Shown: positions 36,681 through 46,048, numbered from the stretch's first letter. The stretch is 64,000 nt of DNA from an uncultured Sinobacteraceae bacterium (GCA_903822975.1 CAIJRD010000010.1:1-64000); one strand, 5' to 3'. Notes: generated from the sequence alone by a model not told the origin. Made by a program: numbers and translations.

Positions 36681-37478
36681 TCAGTTCCTGCTGCGCGGAG
36701 TATCGGTGATGCTGTCAACCAGAGGGTCGTCCCAGTGCGGTGCATAGACGCCTAGTCCTTCTCCGACTTCGGCGCGGCACTGTGCTTCTTGCAGCCGGAT
36801 CGCGCGAAAACCATAGAACGTGAGTATTTCCATCCAGACGAAAAACTCGACGAGCGGAATCCAAGTCGGCAGCATGCCGCTATATGAGGTTGGACCGGAG
36901 CGGAAGAAGACCTGCATCAATCCCATTGACCAGCACAGTACCGACGCCAGGCAGTAGAAGCCGATCCAGCGAGGAAACAATTGGTGCTCCGGTGGATTCA
37001 GCACGATGCCCAAGCCAAGCGTTGCTACCCAGATGTAGAACGGAGGGCCGACCCACAGGAACAGATACCAGCCTGCGTCATAAAGCATCTGAGTGATGTC
37101 AACGGGAATTTCGGTGGCCCGGAACGCCGCCAGTGCCCAGAAGATAGGAATAATCACAAACAGTGCGGTCGATGCCGCCAGCGACGTGATCTGAGAAACG
37201 TAGATCACCGGAAAGCGGGCTTCAGTCTTGCGCGTCCAGATCGCAAGGGCCGAGCCCCAAGGCGCAAGCAGTCCGCCAGCGATCAGCATCAGCATGCATC
37301 CCAACTGGTAGCCGGTCTTGTTTTCGAGTAACCAAGTCGCAAGCTTGGCGGCCGGCCAATCCGCGCCAGGGATCGGCAGGAATCGCGCACACAGCCAGCC
37401 GACAAGGTAGATGAAGGTCAATACATGGCCCATCGACAAACAGATCCGATGTGCGAGCGGTGTCAGTCGTAACTCCAT
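36681..37478 (-). CDS. Membrane protein of unknown family, type E copy 2
   Basis: 265 residues from the ATG at 37478, with AAGGAG and GGGA upstream. About six helices; similar to the protein at 34569 in loop and helix order (WPAAKLATWLLENKTGYQLG, APWGSALAIWTRKTE, YDAGWYLFLWVGPPFYIW). It carries a polar C-terminal tail of ~35 residues (VYAPHWDDPLVDSITD). It leads the operon with the NorE- and NorF-like genes. Function unknown. Confidence 0.65.
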   Translation of the reverse strand: MELRLTPLAHRICLSMGHVLTFIYLVGWLCARFLPIPGADWPAAKLATWLLENKTGYQLGCMLMLIAGGLLAPWGSALAIWTRKTEARFPVIYVSQITSLAASTALFVIIPIFWALAAFRATEIPVDITQMLYDAGWYLFLWVGPPFYIWVATLGLGIVLNPPEHQLFPRWIGFYCLASVLCWSMGLMQVFFRSGPTSYSGMLPTWIPLVEFFVWMEILTFYGFRAIRLQEAQCRAEVGEGLGVYAPHWDDPLVDSITDTPRSRN

Positions 37479-37703
37479 CGATGTCCCTGCTCCTTGGCTC
37501 TGCAACGAACCCGGCGAGGGCACAGCCGGTACGCGTTGCAGCTCTCGCCTGCCACAGTCATGACCAGGGCCGGAAAACTCCGCGCCGCTATACGTGTTGA
37601 CTGCGGCCTGTGGCCTTATGCCGTTCTTTTCATGCACGCCGCTTCTCCTGAAATCGCTTCGACGACGACTTGCATGGCCAACATCCCAGCGCAATCCTAC
37701 GAA

Positions 37704-37723
37704 CAAACCGTCTGGTCGGTTTG
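37704..37723 (-). promoter_or_regulatory. Operator motif B, site 1, with promoter
   Basis: CAAACCGTCTGGTCGGTTTG has perfect 7-bp arms and matches consensus AACCGTCYGGACGGTT. On the minus strand it follows TTGACA (37755-37750), a 17-base spacer and TGAAAT (37732-37727). It would cover the transcription start of the type E/NorE/NorF operon. Confidence 0.6.
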
Positions 37724-38004
37724 CGTATTTCACCCGCCAGTGCTCTCGCTGTCAATAGTGCGATGTTTGCCGTCGCCATGAAGGTAGCTAAGCAAGAGGA
37801 GGAATCAACAATAGCGTCAGCCCCGAAACGAATTTGCGCGCATTGATCAGCGATCGTTAAGACCAGCATTTCCCGAGGAAACGTCGCAACGTTCATGTTT
37901 ACCTCGTGCAAGGACACTCGCCGCGACCGCGGACGCACATCCAGTTTTGTGATTGTCATGAGCTGGGGACGCAGACATTGCCCGCCAACAATCGCCACGA
38001 TGCG

Positions 38005-38033
38005 TTGCAGCAAAAAAAGGTATTGCGCATAAT
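38005..38033 (+). promoter_or_regulatory. Sigma70-like promoter of FadL gene
   Basis: TTGCAG (38005-38010), 17-base spacer, CATAAT (38028-38033). The motif B operator begins 6 bases after the -10 box. Confidence 0.55.
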
Positions 38034-38038
38034 GAGCA

Positions 38039-38054
38039 AACCGTCCGGACGGTT
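38039..38054. promoter_or_regulatory. Operator motif B, site 2 (perfect palindrome)
   Basis: AACCGTCCGGACGGTT is a perfect 16-bp palindrome at the expected transcription start of the FadL gene. Its size and symmetry suit a TetR dimer pair; the two paralogous TetR proteins at 40266 and 46623 are the obvious candidates. Confidence 0.7.
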
Positions 38055-38119
38055 GGGAACATCCCGTAGATTTAGCATCAAGCGTCAAACCTTAAAAAAA
38101 ACACGTGAGGGGAACAGGA

Positions 38120-39421
38120 ATGAATCATGGGGTGACAGCCCGCGTAACCTGGGCCGGGCTGCTGGCGAGCATGCCCTTGATGTTGTTCAGCGGCGCGGCG
38201 GCTGCCGGAAATGGCTTGAACGATATCGGTTTCGGCACGCAGTCGACCGCCATGGGCGGCGCTGATCTCGCGGTGACCGATGGCACCTCAGCGCTGAACA
38301 TCAATCCGGCTGGCCTCACGCAGATCCGCCATCGGGCGTTCGACGCGGATGTCGAACCTTTCTGGTACATCAGTAACAGCCACACTGATCAATACGATAA
38401 TCACCAGCGTCCGACCAACCCGGTCAGCGCAGTGTTCGGTGGCGGCTACGCTGAGCGGCTCGGCAGTTCGAATTTCGTCGCCGGGATCGGCGTCTTTGCG
38501 CAAGGCGGCGCCGGCTATATCTACGACAACCTCAACACGGCGTTCGGAACACAGGATGACGTGTCGGCAGTCTTCGGCCTGTTCCGGATCGAACCGGGTC
38601 TTGCCTGGAAAGTGAACGATCAACTGAGTCTCGGCGCAGCCCTCGGCTTGAACTACGCACAGGCGCGCGAAAAGTTTTTCCCCGACACCTCGTACGCGCC
38701 GCCAGGTGGTGGACCCGGCTTCGACGGATTCAGGCTGGATGGGCTGTCGGGCTGGTCGGGCAATCTAAAGGTCGGACTGCAATTCCAACTGAATCCGCAA
38801 TGGATGCTGGCAGCCGCATATACCAGCAAGACGCAGCTCAAGCTCGACGGAGGCACACTGACGATGGATGACAGCAGCGCCGGGCTCGGTTACGTGAAAT
38901 ATCGTGACGCGACACTGAAAGGTCTAGCGGTAGCGCAGGAGGCGGGCGTCGGCGTGTCCTACCGGCCGACACCCGAATGGATCCTCGCCTTCGATCTGAG
39001 CTGGCTTGACTGGTCCGGTGCCCTGAAGTCGACGACTCTGATCGCCAGTAACCCCGACAATCCACAGGCGCCTAATCGACTCAGCCTCGCCTCGGCGCTC
39101 GATTGGCGCGATCAGTACGTCGTCGCCGTCGGTATTTCGTATCAATGGGACGAGTGGACGACGCTTCGTGGTGGCTACAACTATGGCCGCAATCCGATTC
39201 CGAATGGCACGCTCAATCCGGTTCTGGCGGTCACCGCACAGTCATCCTACACACTGGGCTTCGCACGGAAGCTCAGCAGCCAGTGGGATCTGGCGGGGAC
39301 TGCCAACTACGAACCGACGCAGATCGAGTCGTACAACAATCCGCAACTGCCGTTCGGACCGAATGCACGCGAGCGCTGGCAAGCGCTAGTCGGCGAACTC
39401 AGCATCAGCCGACGTTGGTAG
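38120..39421 (+). CDS. FadL/TodX-family outer-membrane hydrophobic-compound transporter
   Basis: 433 residues from ATG 38120. Signal peptide ends near AAA-GN. The N-terminal FadL signature is clear: GTQSTAMGGADLAVTDG then NINPAGLTQI, which forms the hatch of the 14-strand barrel. The C-terminus ends in Trp after ELSISRRW. FadL-type channels pass fatty acids, aromatic hydrocarbons and other hydrophobic molecules across the outer membrane by lateral diffusion. The gene is controlled by motif B, as are the AveC-like genes, so its cargo is probably the substrate of that system. Confidence 0.9.
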   Translation: MNHGVTARVTWAGLLASMPLMLFSGAAAAGNGLNDIGFGTQSTAMGGADLAVTDGTSALNINPAGLTQIRHRAFDADVEPFWYISNSHTDQYDNHQRPTNPVSAVFGGGYAERLGSSNFVAGIGVFAQGGAGYIYDNLNTAFGTQDDVSAVFGLFRIEPGLAWKVNDQLSLGAALGLNYAQAREKFFPDTSYAPPGGGPGFDGFRLDGLSGWSGNLKVGLQFQLNPQWMLAAAYTSKTQLKLDGGTLTMDDSSAGLGYVKYRDATLKGLAVAQEAGVGVSYRPTPEWILAFDLSWLDWSGALKSTTLIASNPDNPQAPNRLSLASALDWRDQYVVAVGISYQWDEWTTLRGGYNYGRNPIPNGTLNPVLAVTAQSSYTLGFARKLSSQWDLAGTANYEPTQIESYNNPQLPFGPNARERWQALVGELSISRRW

Positions 39422-39591
39422 AGTGCTGCCCGCGAATTCTGGAGAATGGTGGCTCAAGCAAACGCTGGCGTCGAGAGATCGGGATCAGCGTTTTCGCTCA
39501 TGCTGATCGCCGGAAAAAAACGTCGTATAAGGCAATCCGCCGCTTCCGGCGTAACACGCCAATCCCGCATAACCAAGAGAGCAATCGCGCG

Positions 39592-39993
39592 ATGTCCCAC
39601 ATCAACAAACAGCTTGCGCTGGCGTTTCTGAATCTGGCCTTCGCCAATCGCACCGAGGAAGCGCTGCGCATGATGAGCGACGACGCCAGTTGGTGGGTGG
39701 CGGGAAGTGCGGACCGGCTCAAGGTCGCCGGCAACAAGAACCGAATGCAAATTGAGCGTCTGCTCAAGGCTGTTGCGCGCGCGGTACCGAACGGAATGCG
39801 GACACTTGTACACGGTGTCACCGCCGAAGACGATCGGATCGCGATCGAAGTCGAGGCGGAAGGCATCTGGAGTAACGGCAAGCCTTACCACAATCGCTAC
39901 CACTTCCTGATCCGGATTCGCGAAGGCCTGATCCAGGAGGTCCGTGAATATATGGATACGCTGCACCTGTTCGACGTGTTGTCGGATGAATAG
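39592..39993 (+). CDS. SnoaL-like / NTF2-fold protein (ketosteroid-isomerase superfamily)
   Basis: 133 residues from ATG 39592. Short alpha+beta cone-fold pattern: N-terminal helices (LALAFLNLAFANRTEEALRM), DDASWWVAG, then strands ending YHNRYHFLIRIREGLIQEV and REYMDTLHL. Typical of SnoaL-like proteins, which act as cyclases, isomerases, dehydratases or hydrolases on polycyclic or terpenoid compounds. It lies 170 bases after the FadL gene on the same strand and may be cotranscribed. Confidence 0.75.
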   Translation: MSHINKQLALAFLNLAFANRTEEALRMMSDDASWWVAGSADRLKVAGNKNRMQIERLLKAVARAVPNGMRTLVHGVTAEDDRIAIEVEAEGIWSNGKPYHNRYHFLIRIREGLIQEVREYMDTLHLFDVLSDE

Positions 39994-40265
39994 TCCCGAC
40001 TGGTTTCGGACCGGCACTGGTCGCAGTTCCGCTGAATCGCGTTGCAAAAGCTGGGCGACCATAAGCACTCGTCGGCCGTAATCCACCTATGCGGACGCGC
40101 TAACCCTCAGCATATCCCGGTTGGTTGCTGCGACTGGCACCTGGCAGGCCTATCGTAGTCCACTGTCGTGTTAACGAAGCCGATGTCGGGCGAAGTGCTG
40201 CGAAACGCTTAATTGCGATTCTGAAGTTACTATTGTGGCTCTATCCGAATCGAGAACGGCCAGCT

Positions 40266-40817
40266 GTGGCGAAGAAGAATGTGCGGAGAATGGTGCTCGA
40301 CGCTGCCATAGATTTGGTTGCTTCGTCGGGGTCCGCACAGATCACCCTCGATGCGGTTGCGCTGCGTGCCGGCGTCAGCAAGGGCGGCCTGCAGCACCAT
40401 TTCAAATCAAAATCCGCACTTCTTACGGAGATGGTCGCGCACGTCATCTCGCTTTTTCTGGAGGATCTGCAAAAGGCCGCTGGCGAAGACCACGACGTCG
40501 TCGAGGGCGGTATTCCGCTGGCGCTCTATATGGAGCGAGCATTTTCTGGACAAGGTGCGAGGGTTCCGACCGCAAAAGTGATATTCGCAGTCTATGCCTA
40601 CGATCCAGCATTGCTCCGCCCGCTGCGGGAGTTTTTCAAGCAGCGCAACAAAGGCCTGCTGAAGGCTCACGGCAAGCAGCTCGGTCACGCGCTGATCATG
40701 ATGATGATTGCCGACGGAGTTTGGATATTCGACGCACTTGGCGCATCTCCGCTGACTGCCGCCGAGCGAAAAATCGCCCTCGCCGCCGCGCTCAAGATCG
40801 TCGAGCGCCCAATCTAA
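40266..40817 (+). CDS. TetR-family regulator, paralogue 1
   Basis: 183 residues from GTG 40266, aligned with the start of its paralogue at 46623; longer in-frame starts are not supported. Helix-turn-helix: LDAVALRAGVSKGGLQHHFK, almost the same as LDAVAARAGVSKGGLLHHFK in the paralogue. The ligand domain is similar in length, ending with MIADGVWIFDALGASPL. Near-identical recognition helices imply one shared operator; motif B sites lie before 37478, 38120, 41205 and 46623. Confidence 0.85.
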   Translation: MAKKNVRRMVLDAAIDLVASSGSAQITLDAVALRAGVSKGGLQHHFKSKSALLTEMVAHVISLFLEDLQKAAGEDHDVVEGGIPLALYMERAFSGQGARVPTAKVIFAVYAYDPALLRPLREFFKQRNKGLLKAHGKQLGHALIMMMIADGVWIFDALGASPLTAAERKIALAAALKIVERPI

Positions 40818-41204
40818 TAACCAAAGCTGAACGACGCTTGACACCTAGGACGCCTAGGCTAAATACTGCGCCGAACGACAAACCGGCCGGCCGGATTGGT
40901 GCTTCGAGCATGATGATTGATAGCTGTCAGCGATGTCGTGCAGCTGGCGCATGCTTAATCACGGACAGCCGCAGCCAGAGTTGCAACGAGGAGCTTGGGA
41001 GGGCGTATCGATGACTTCCAGTAATCGTGAGGGTTGCCGTGCGATGCAGACGACGTCGTCAGCGTCCGGCACCGGGACTGCGGGGCGCAGCCATTGCCGC
41101 GCGCAGTCGTTTGAGAACCCTGGCGTTCAACGCGCACGAAACCTCCATTCAGTTGCCATAAACCGCACCGTAGCGATTCCCTTTCATCAGAGCGAGAGAC
41201 TCAA
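40818..41204. other. Promoter region of AveC-like pair 1
   Basis: About 390 bases with no supported gene. TTGACA (40838-40843), 16-base spacer and TAAATA (40860-40865) form a promoter, followed by motif B site 3. CCTAGG is repeated inside the spacer. About 300 bases of apparent untranslated leader lie before the TTG start at 41205. Confidence 0.5.
40881..40896. promoter_or_regulatory. Operator motif B, site 3
   Basis: AACCGGCCGGCCGGAT keeps the AACCG-N-CCGG-N-CGG pattern of motif B with changes at two inner positions. It lies 15 bases after the -10 box of the promoter serving the AveC-like genes. Confidence 0.5.
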
Positions 41205-42236
41205 TTGAACACTGCGACTCAAACCAGAGTGACGTCACTTTCGATCCCGAGTCCCCCGGCTTTTTTCTGGGCTGTTGCAGGCGGCTTGATCTTGGCGTTC
41301 CAGTTCTACGTCCTGGGCAGCTGGATCACTGGGCCAAATTTCAAGCCAACGCCGCCGGGGGCCGACACGATTTCAGACTCGCTGCATTTCTACTATCTAC
41401 TGCTGCAGATCGGCGTGTCGGGCGCGGCCGTCGCCTGCATGGCTAAATGGCTGGTGCTGCCTTATTTGCGTGAGAAGCGAATCACCGCCGACGGACGTCT
41501 TTTCATCGCTGGAGGAATGATCTTCTTCTGGGATTGCAGCATGAACTACACGTCTACCGCTCTGTTCTATAACTCGCATCTGGCGAACTTCGGCGCATGG
41601 ACGTCGGGCGCATGGCCGGGATGGATGAGTCCCTCGGGCAACCGCCTGCCGGAACCGCTGTACATCACGATTCCTGGTTATGTTTCGCTGGTCACCACTC
41701 AGGCGATGTTTATCTGCTGGTTGCTGCGCAAGGCAAAGGCACGGTGGCCACAGCTCGGCGTAGCCTCGACAATCGGCCTGATCTTCCTTGGCGGGACGAT
41801 CGTCGATTCGATCATCGAAGTCGCTCTGCTGCGGACTGGCATCTACGCGTATCCCGGTGCGATCCGCTCGATCTCGCTGTTCGCTGGACAGACCTATCAG
41901 TTCCCGCTCAACGAAGGCTTTTTGTTCGGCGGTCTCGGTGTCGGGTCGATGACGGCGCTGCATTACTTTCGCGATGACAAGGGCCAGACCCTGGCGGAAC
42001 GCGGTATCGACAAGCTGCGCATGAGCGACACCGGCAAGCAGTGGCTACGAACCTTTGCGGTGTACGGCTTCTGCCATCTGTTGTTCCTCATGCTCTACAC
42101 GGTTCCGATGCAATGGTTCTCGCTCCACTCCGATCCATTCCCGCAATACCCCTCGTATTTGGTCAATGGCATGTGCACGTATGGTGTGAATGCGGACCAG
42201 TGCCCCGGGCCGGGCGTCATGATGCCGCGGCAATAG
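41205..42236 (+). CDS. AveC-like polytopic membrane protein, type A copy 1
   Basis: 343 residues from TTG 41205 with a GAGAG site upstream. Resembles the spirocyclase AveC family known from avermectin biosynthesis and from many mycobacterial genomes. About eight helices. Family marks: YVLGSWITGPNF (35-46), FFWDCSMNYTSTALFYNS (107-124), IVDSIIEVALLRTGIYAYPG, HYFRDDKGQTLAERGIDKLR, and a Cys-containing tail NGMCTYGVNADQCPGPG. Asp110 and Asn114 align with Glu110 and Asn114 of the type B protein next door. AveC forms a spiroketal in avermectin; the role here is unknown. Confidence 0.8.
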   Translation: MNTATQTRVTSLSIPSPPAFFWAVAGGLILAFQFYVLGSWITGPNFKPTPPGADTISDSLHFYYLLLQIGVSGAAVACMAKWLVLPYLREKRITADGRLFIAGGMIFFWDCSMNYTSTALFYNSHLANFGAWTSGAWPGWMSPSGNRLPEPLYITIPGYVSLVTTQAMFICWLLRKAKARWPQLGVASTIGLIFLGGTIVDSIIEVALLRTGIYAYPGAIRSISLFAGQTYQFPLNEGFLFGGLGVGSMTALHYFRDDKGQTLAERGIDKLRMSDTGKQWLRTFAVYGFCHLLFLMLYTVPMQWFSLHSDPFPQYPSYLVNGMCTYGVNADQCPGPGVMMPRQ

Positions 42237-42293
42237 CTCTATAAATCAATCAAACATATCGCGACAAATGTGATTTCTGATTAGGGATCGAGT

Positions 42294-43373
42294 ATGTCGG
42301 CAGTTCCAGCCTCAGCCATCGGCTTTCGCAGCAACTCGTTGGCGAGTTCAAAAGCCTGGGTCATTAACGGCTTCCTGTGGTTCTCGTTATGCGTGTATGC
42401 CTGGAGCCGCTGGGTCTTCGGTCCGTATTTTGTACAAAACACAACCGGTCGGGATCTCGCACCCGACTGGTATGTGGATCTTGCACGCGCCGTCGAAGTC
42501 CTATCGGTCGTGGCGAGCGGCGTCATTCTCTACAAATTTGTCGTGAAGCCGAAGAGGACGACCGGGCGGCTATCGTTCGATGGGCTGTTCTTCCTCGGCG
42601 GCTGGATGATGTACATCCAGGAACCCTGGATCAACTGGACTAGCGTGCAGTTTCTCTACAGCACCGTCTTCGTCAATTTTGGGTGCTGGTGCGGTTATAT
42701 CCCCGGATGGAGTAGTCCCAATCCGGAAAAAATACCGGTCGCGCTGATTGCTTGGGGTGGCGCCTATCTGTGGGTTGTCGCGTTTCCGGGCTGGCTGGGC
42801 TCACGATTCATGACGTGGCTTCACCGCCGGTATTCGCAGTTCAGCGGCGCACAGCTGATCGGCGTGACGTATCTAGGCTTCGTCTGCTTTACGTTCCTGA
42901 TGGAGAGCATCTTCCTCAGAACCGAGCTGTTCAGCTATGCCAGCACGATTCCATCGTTGACGATGTTTGCCGGCACCAAGCATCAGTTCCCAATCTACGA
43001 AGTGCTCAGCTGGAGCGGAAACTACACGGGTCTGGCGAGCATTCACTTTTTCCGGGACGACCAGGGGCGCTCGTTTGTCGAACGCGGCGTGGATCGATTG
43101 AAGCTTCCGGATCGCTTGACTACGTTTGCGAGATTCCTCGCCATCATGGGCGCCTGCCAGCTTTCGATGTTGATCACCTACAACCTGCCGTACCAGCTCT
43201 GGGCGCTGCACGCCGGTCCGCTGCTACCCGCATTTGAAGAGTATCGAACCGCGGGTCTATGTGGACCGAAGACCGACTATGCCTGCCCCGATCCGAGCTT
43301 GCCGATTGCGCGCAGGAGCTCGCCTACCAATCGGATCGAAGTCGATCCAAACGCGAAGCCGACCGCCCCGTAA
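42294..43373 (+). CDS. AveC-like polytopic membrane protein, type B copy 1
   Basis: 359 residues, 57 bases after the type A gene. Same fold and motif order as type A: WVFGPYF, WMMYIQEPWINW (Glu110, Asn114), LMESIFLRTELFSYAS, KHQFPIYE, FFRDDQGRSFVERGVDRLK, and a Cys-rich tail CGPKTDYACPDPS followed by SPTNRIEVDP. Types A and B always occur together here (again at 51462/52540), which suggests a heteromeric membrane enzyme. Confidence 0.8.
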   Translation: MSAVPASAIGFRSNSLASSKAWVINGFLWFSLCVYAWSRWVFGPYFVQNTTGRDLAPDWYVDLARAVEVLSVVASGVILYKFVVKPKRTTGRLSFDGLFFLGGWMMYIQEPWINWTSVQFLYSTVFVNFGCWCGYIPGWSSPNPEKIPVALIAWGGAYLWVVAFPGWLGSRFMTWLHRRYSQFSGAQLIGVTYLGFVCFTFLMESIFLRTELFSYASTIPSLTMFAGTKHQFPIYEVLSWSGNYTGLASIHFFRDDQGRSFVERGVDRLKLPDRLTTFARFLAIMGACQLSMLITYNLPYQLWALHAGPLLPAFEEYRTAGLCGPKTDYACPDPSLPIARRSSPTNRIEVDPNAKPTAP

Positions 43374-43451
43374 AGTATCGCCGGCGTCGACGCGCTGTCG
43401 TCAGCTTGCCCGTGACGAAAGCCCGCCAGAACACATCGCAGGCGCAGGGTT

Positions 43452-45230
43452 CTATCCCGCATACGGCGCGCCCGCAGGACGGCGCAGCTTGCGCTGCGAA
43501 ACGGCCGCCAGTGCCTGCCGGCAAACTGGTCGGATGTTAACCGACAGTTGATGCGCAGCGTCGATCATCAGCAGATTGGCGCTACCGAAGATTGCGCGCA
43601 GTGCGACAGCGTCCTGGCTGCCGCCGACGCACAGGCAAACCACCGCGGTACCGGAGGCGCGCGCTTCTTCGAGTGCCTTGCGCGCATCGCCCTGCGCATA
43701 GCTCGATTCGTAATCCTGGTCGTAGGCAATGCCATCCGAGACCAGGATCAGCAGACGGTTCGGCAAGCGCATGCTCTGCGTCAGTAGCCGGGTGCCGTAG
43801 CGAATCGCGGTACCCGTGCGGGTGTAGCCCACGGGTTCGAGTTGCGCAAAGCGCTCGCCAACGCGCGCACTCCAGCGTTCCTCCGCCGTCTTCAATTGCA
43901 CCGCGCGCACCAGATGCCGCCCCCAGGAGTGAAAGCCATAGATCGCCACGGTATCGCCGAGCTGATCGAGCGTACGACCAATCTGGTAACCGACCTGCAG
44001 CTGCTGATCGAACACTGAAATACCGGCGGTGTTCTTCTCGCCGGTAGAGCCGGAGATGTCGAGTGCCAGCGCAACGGCGAGGTCACGGCGTGTACGCCGG
44101 CTGCTGCGATAGATATCGAGCGCGCCCTGAGCGTGTCCGGTCGCACGGTCGATCGCGCACTCGAGCAAGCGGCTCAGATCGAACTCGGCGCCTTCCGGCT
44201 GCCGACGATGCATTTCGTGATCGAGCCCCAGGCTGCCCAGCTGACGCTTGAGCTCGAACGGCGGCGCTACAAGTACGGCGCTCATGTCGCGTGCACCGTC
44301 GGGACGCCAGGCCTCGACCTCCTCGAGGATCGCCCAGTTCTGCCGGTATTGCCGGGCATGGACATCCCATTCCGGATAGGCGACAGCTTGTGAGGCCGCG
44401 CTCGCTTCGAGTGCGGGCAGATCCATCGGTGCAGCAGCAGCGCTCGACTGCACGCCGCGACGCAGCGCACGCTCGATGCGCCCGACCGGTATCTCCGCGC
44501 CGCCGGCGTCCTCGACATCCTGCTGCTGCCGGCCTTTCGACATACCGGCGCCGAGCAACTTGCTGAGCAGGTCGCCGACCGGATTTTTTCGGCTCAAGGG
44601 GTTCTGCAACAATTTAAGAAGCCGACTCTCTTCACCTTCATCGTCGTCGTCTAGCGTCGGCACCTTGGCCTGTGCGAAGTCGCCACTCGCTTGTTTCTTG
44701 GTCAGCGCCGACCAGCCGTTTTCACTGACCGATCGTCGCAATACCCCCAACGGACGCACAGTACCGAAGTAGTCGGGCGTTTCCGGAAGCGCTCGCGAAC
44801 CGAGCGCCCACTCCAGCGATTCGTCGGCGCTGCGCGTTCGCGCTTTCGCATTGCGAATCTCCGGCAGCGCCAGGAATGCGCTCGGCATGCGATCTGCAAG
44901 GAGCACCGCGCCGCGCACCACTTCGAGATAGACGTAACGCAGCGCGGACTGGCCACGACCGACTAGGCGCCGCATGATCGGCGCCTCGAGGGAGTCGGCC
45001 CCGATCAACGCCGCTTGCGCGGCGACACTTTCCCAGACCCATCGGCCACCATTCAGTCGCGGGTCTGGCAGCACGATGGTCTGCCCATCGGCACTCGCGC
45101 GCACGTCCTTGCCGGTGCTCAGGTGCACTGACACGCGCCGACCCGCGATGGCACTCGCCAGGAACAGATATTCGCTGGGTACCGCCGTATGTACCGCTTG
45201 CGTGTTCAGGAGTGTTTTCCGCGCGGTCAT
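43452..45230 (-). CDS. VWA-domain protein, NorD-like
   Basis: 592 residues. A long N-terminal region (including an acidic DDDDEGEESRLL stretch) precedes a C-terminal von Willebrand A domain. Its metal-ion site DISGS lies near residue 390, with later TGTAIRYG and LVSDG motifs. Length and pairing with a MoxR/NorQ ATPase match NorD, CbbO and related activator partners that remodel metalloenzymes. Its start overlaps the NorQ-like stop by one base (TGATG). Converges on the AveC-like pair. No NorB/NorC in the window. Confidence 0.8.
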   Translation of the reverse strand: MTARKTLLNTQAVHTAVPSEYLFLASAIAGRRVSVHLSTGKDVRASADGQTIVLPDPRLNGGRWVWESVAAQAALIGADSLEAPIMRRLVGRGQSALRYVYLEVVRGAVLLADRMPSAFLALPEIRNAKARTRSADESLEWALGSRALPETPDYFGTVRPLGVLRRSVSENGWSALTKKQASGDFAQAKVPTLDDDDEGEESRLLKLLQNPLSRKNPVGDLLSKLLGAGMSKGRQQQDVEDAGGAEIPVGRIERALRRGVQSSAAAAPMDLPALEASAASQAVAYPEWDVHARQYRQNWAILEEVEAWRPDGARDMSAVLVAPPFELKRQLGSLGLDHEMHRRQPEGAEFDLSRLLECAIDRATGHAQGALDIYRSSRRTRRDLAVALALDISGSTGEKNTAGISVFDQQLQVGYQIGRTLDQLGDTVAIYGFHSWGRHLVRAVQLKTAEERWSARVGERFAQLEPVGYTRTGTAIRYGTRLLTQSMRLPNRLLILVSDGIAYDQDYESSYAQGDARKALEEARASGTAVVCLCVGGSQDAVALRAIFGSANLLMIDAAHQLSVNIRPVCRQALAAVSQRKLRRPAGAPYAG

Positions 45231-46048
45231 CAGGCCATGTAGATCTTCATCATCTCCAGCAGATGCCGGGATGCCGCCGGATCATCGGTCAATGGTCCGG
45301 TGAGCGCGGCTTCAGCCGCAGCCATGGCCGGCACACCGTCCTTGATCAGCAGCGCCGTCGAGATCAGCGTGCGTGTCGATGCCGCTTCAGGCAGACCTTC
45401 ATGCTGCAGTTTGCGAATAGCCTGTCCCAACTGCACTAGCCGGCGCGCGGTATCCGCATCGATGCCAGTTTCCTGTAGCAATATGCGCTGTTCGATTTCA
45501 GCCGACGGAAACTGGAGTTCGATCGAAACCATGCGCTGACGTGTGGACGGCTTGAGATCCTTCAGTACGCTTTGATAACCGGGGTTGTACGACATCACGA
45601 GCATGAACTCGGGCGGCGCGACCAGCTTCACACCGAGGCGTTCAATGTTGAGTTCACGCCGATGATCCGCAAGCGGGTGAATCACGACGGTGGTATCCGC
45701 GCGCGCTTCGACTACTTCGTCGAGATAGCAGATCGCCCCTTCGCGCACCGCGCGCGTCATCGGCCCGTCCTCCCACACTGTCTCGCCGCCCTTGAGCAGA
45801 TAGCGCCCAACCAGATCGCTAGCGGTGAGGTCCTCGTGGCAGGCGACGGTATATAGCGGCCGCCCGAGTTCGGCTGCCATGGTTTGTACGAAGCGAGTTT
45901 TTCCGCAGCCAGTCGGGCCTTTCAGCAGAATCGGCAAACCCTGGCGCCAGGCCGACGCGAAGATCTGCTTCTCCCCGCCGGCAGGTAGGTAGCTACTGTC
46001 ACGATTGCGTACCGGCTTGGTCTGACCATCCATTGTTGCCACCTCCAT
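45230..46048 (-). CDS. MoxR-family AAA+ ATPase, NorQ/CbbQ-like
   Basis: 272 residues from the ATG at 46048, 7 bases after AGGAGAA. Walker A GPTGCGKT (44-51), Walker B ICYLDEV (106-112), then NPGYQ and the TRQRM sensor region. The C-terminal helix matches the CbbQ/NirQ/NorQ/GpvN group. With its VWA partner it should form a ring ATPase that inserts a cofactor or activates a target enzyme. Usual targets are nitric oxide reductase or Rubisco; neither is here, so an unidentified client is inferred, possibly in the adjacent membrane complex. Confidence 0.85.
   Translation of the reverse strand: MEVATMDGQTKPVRNRDSSYLPAGGEKQIFASAWRQGLPILLKGPTGCGKTRFVQTMAAELGRPLYTVACHEDLTASDLVGRYLLKGGETVWEDGPMTRAVREGAICYLDEVVEARADTTVVIHPLADHRRELNIERLGVKLVAPPEFMLVMSYNPGYQSVLKDLKPSTRQRMVSIELQFPSAEIEQRILLQETGIDADTARRLVQLGQAIRKLQHEGLPEAASTRTLISTALLIKDGVPAMAAAEAALTGPLTDDPAASRHLLEMMKIYMA

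Larger units (their letters stand above)
37479..38119. other. Divergent promoter region with two motif B operators
   Basis: About 640 bases between the type E/NorE/NorF operon and the FadL gene. It holds outward-facing promoters, each followed at once by a motif B operator (37704-37723 and 38039-38054). No coding frame in the middle is convincing. Confidence 0.6.

Noticed and set aside
40933..41208. 91-codon open frame before the AveC-like pair
   Set aside because: Composition is not protein-like, no family resemblance, and it lies in the leader of the AveC-like genes.
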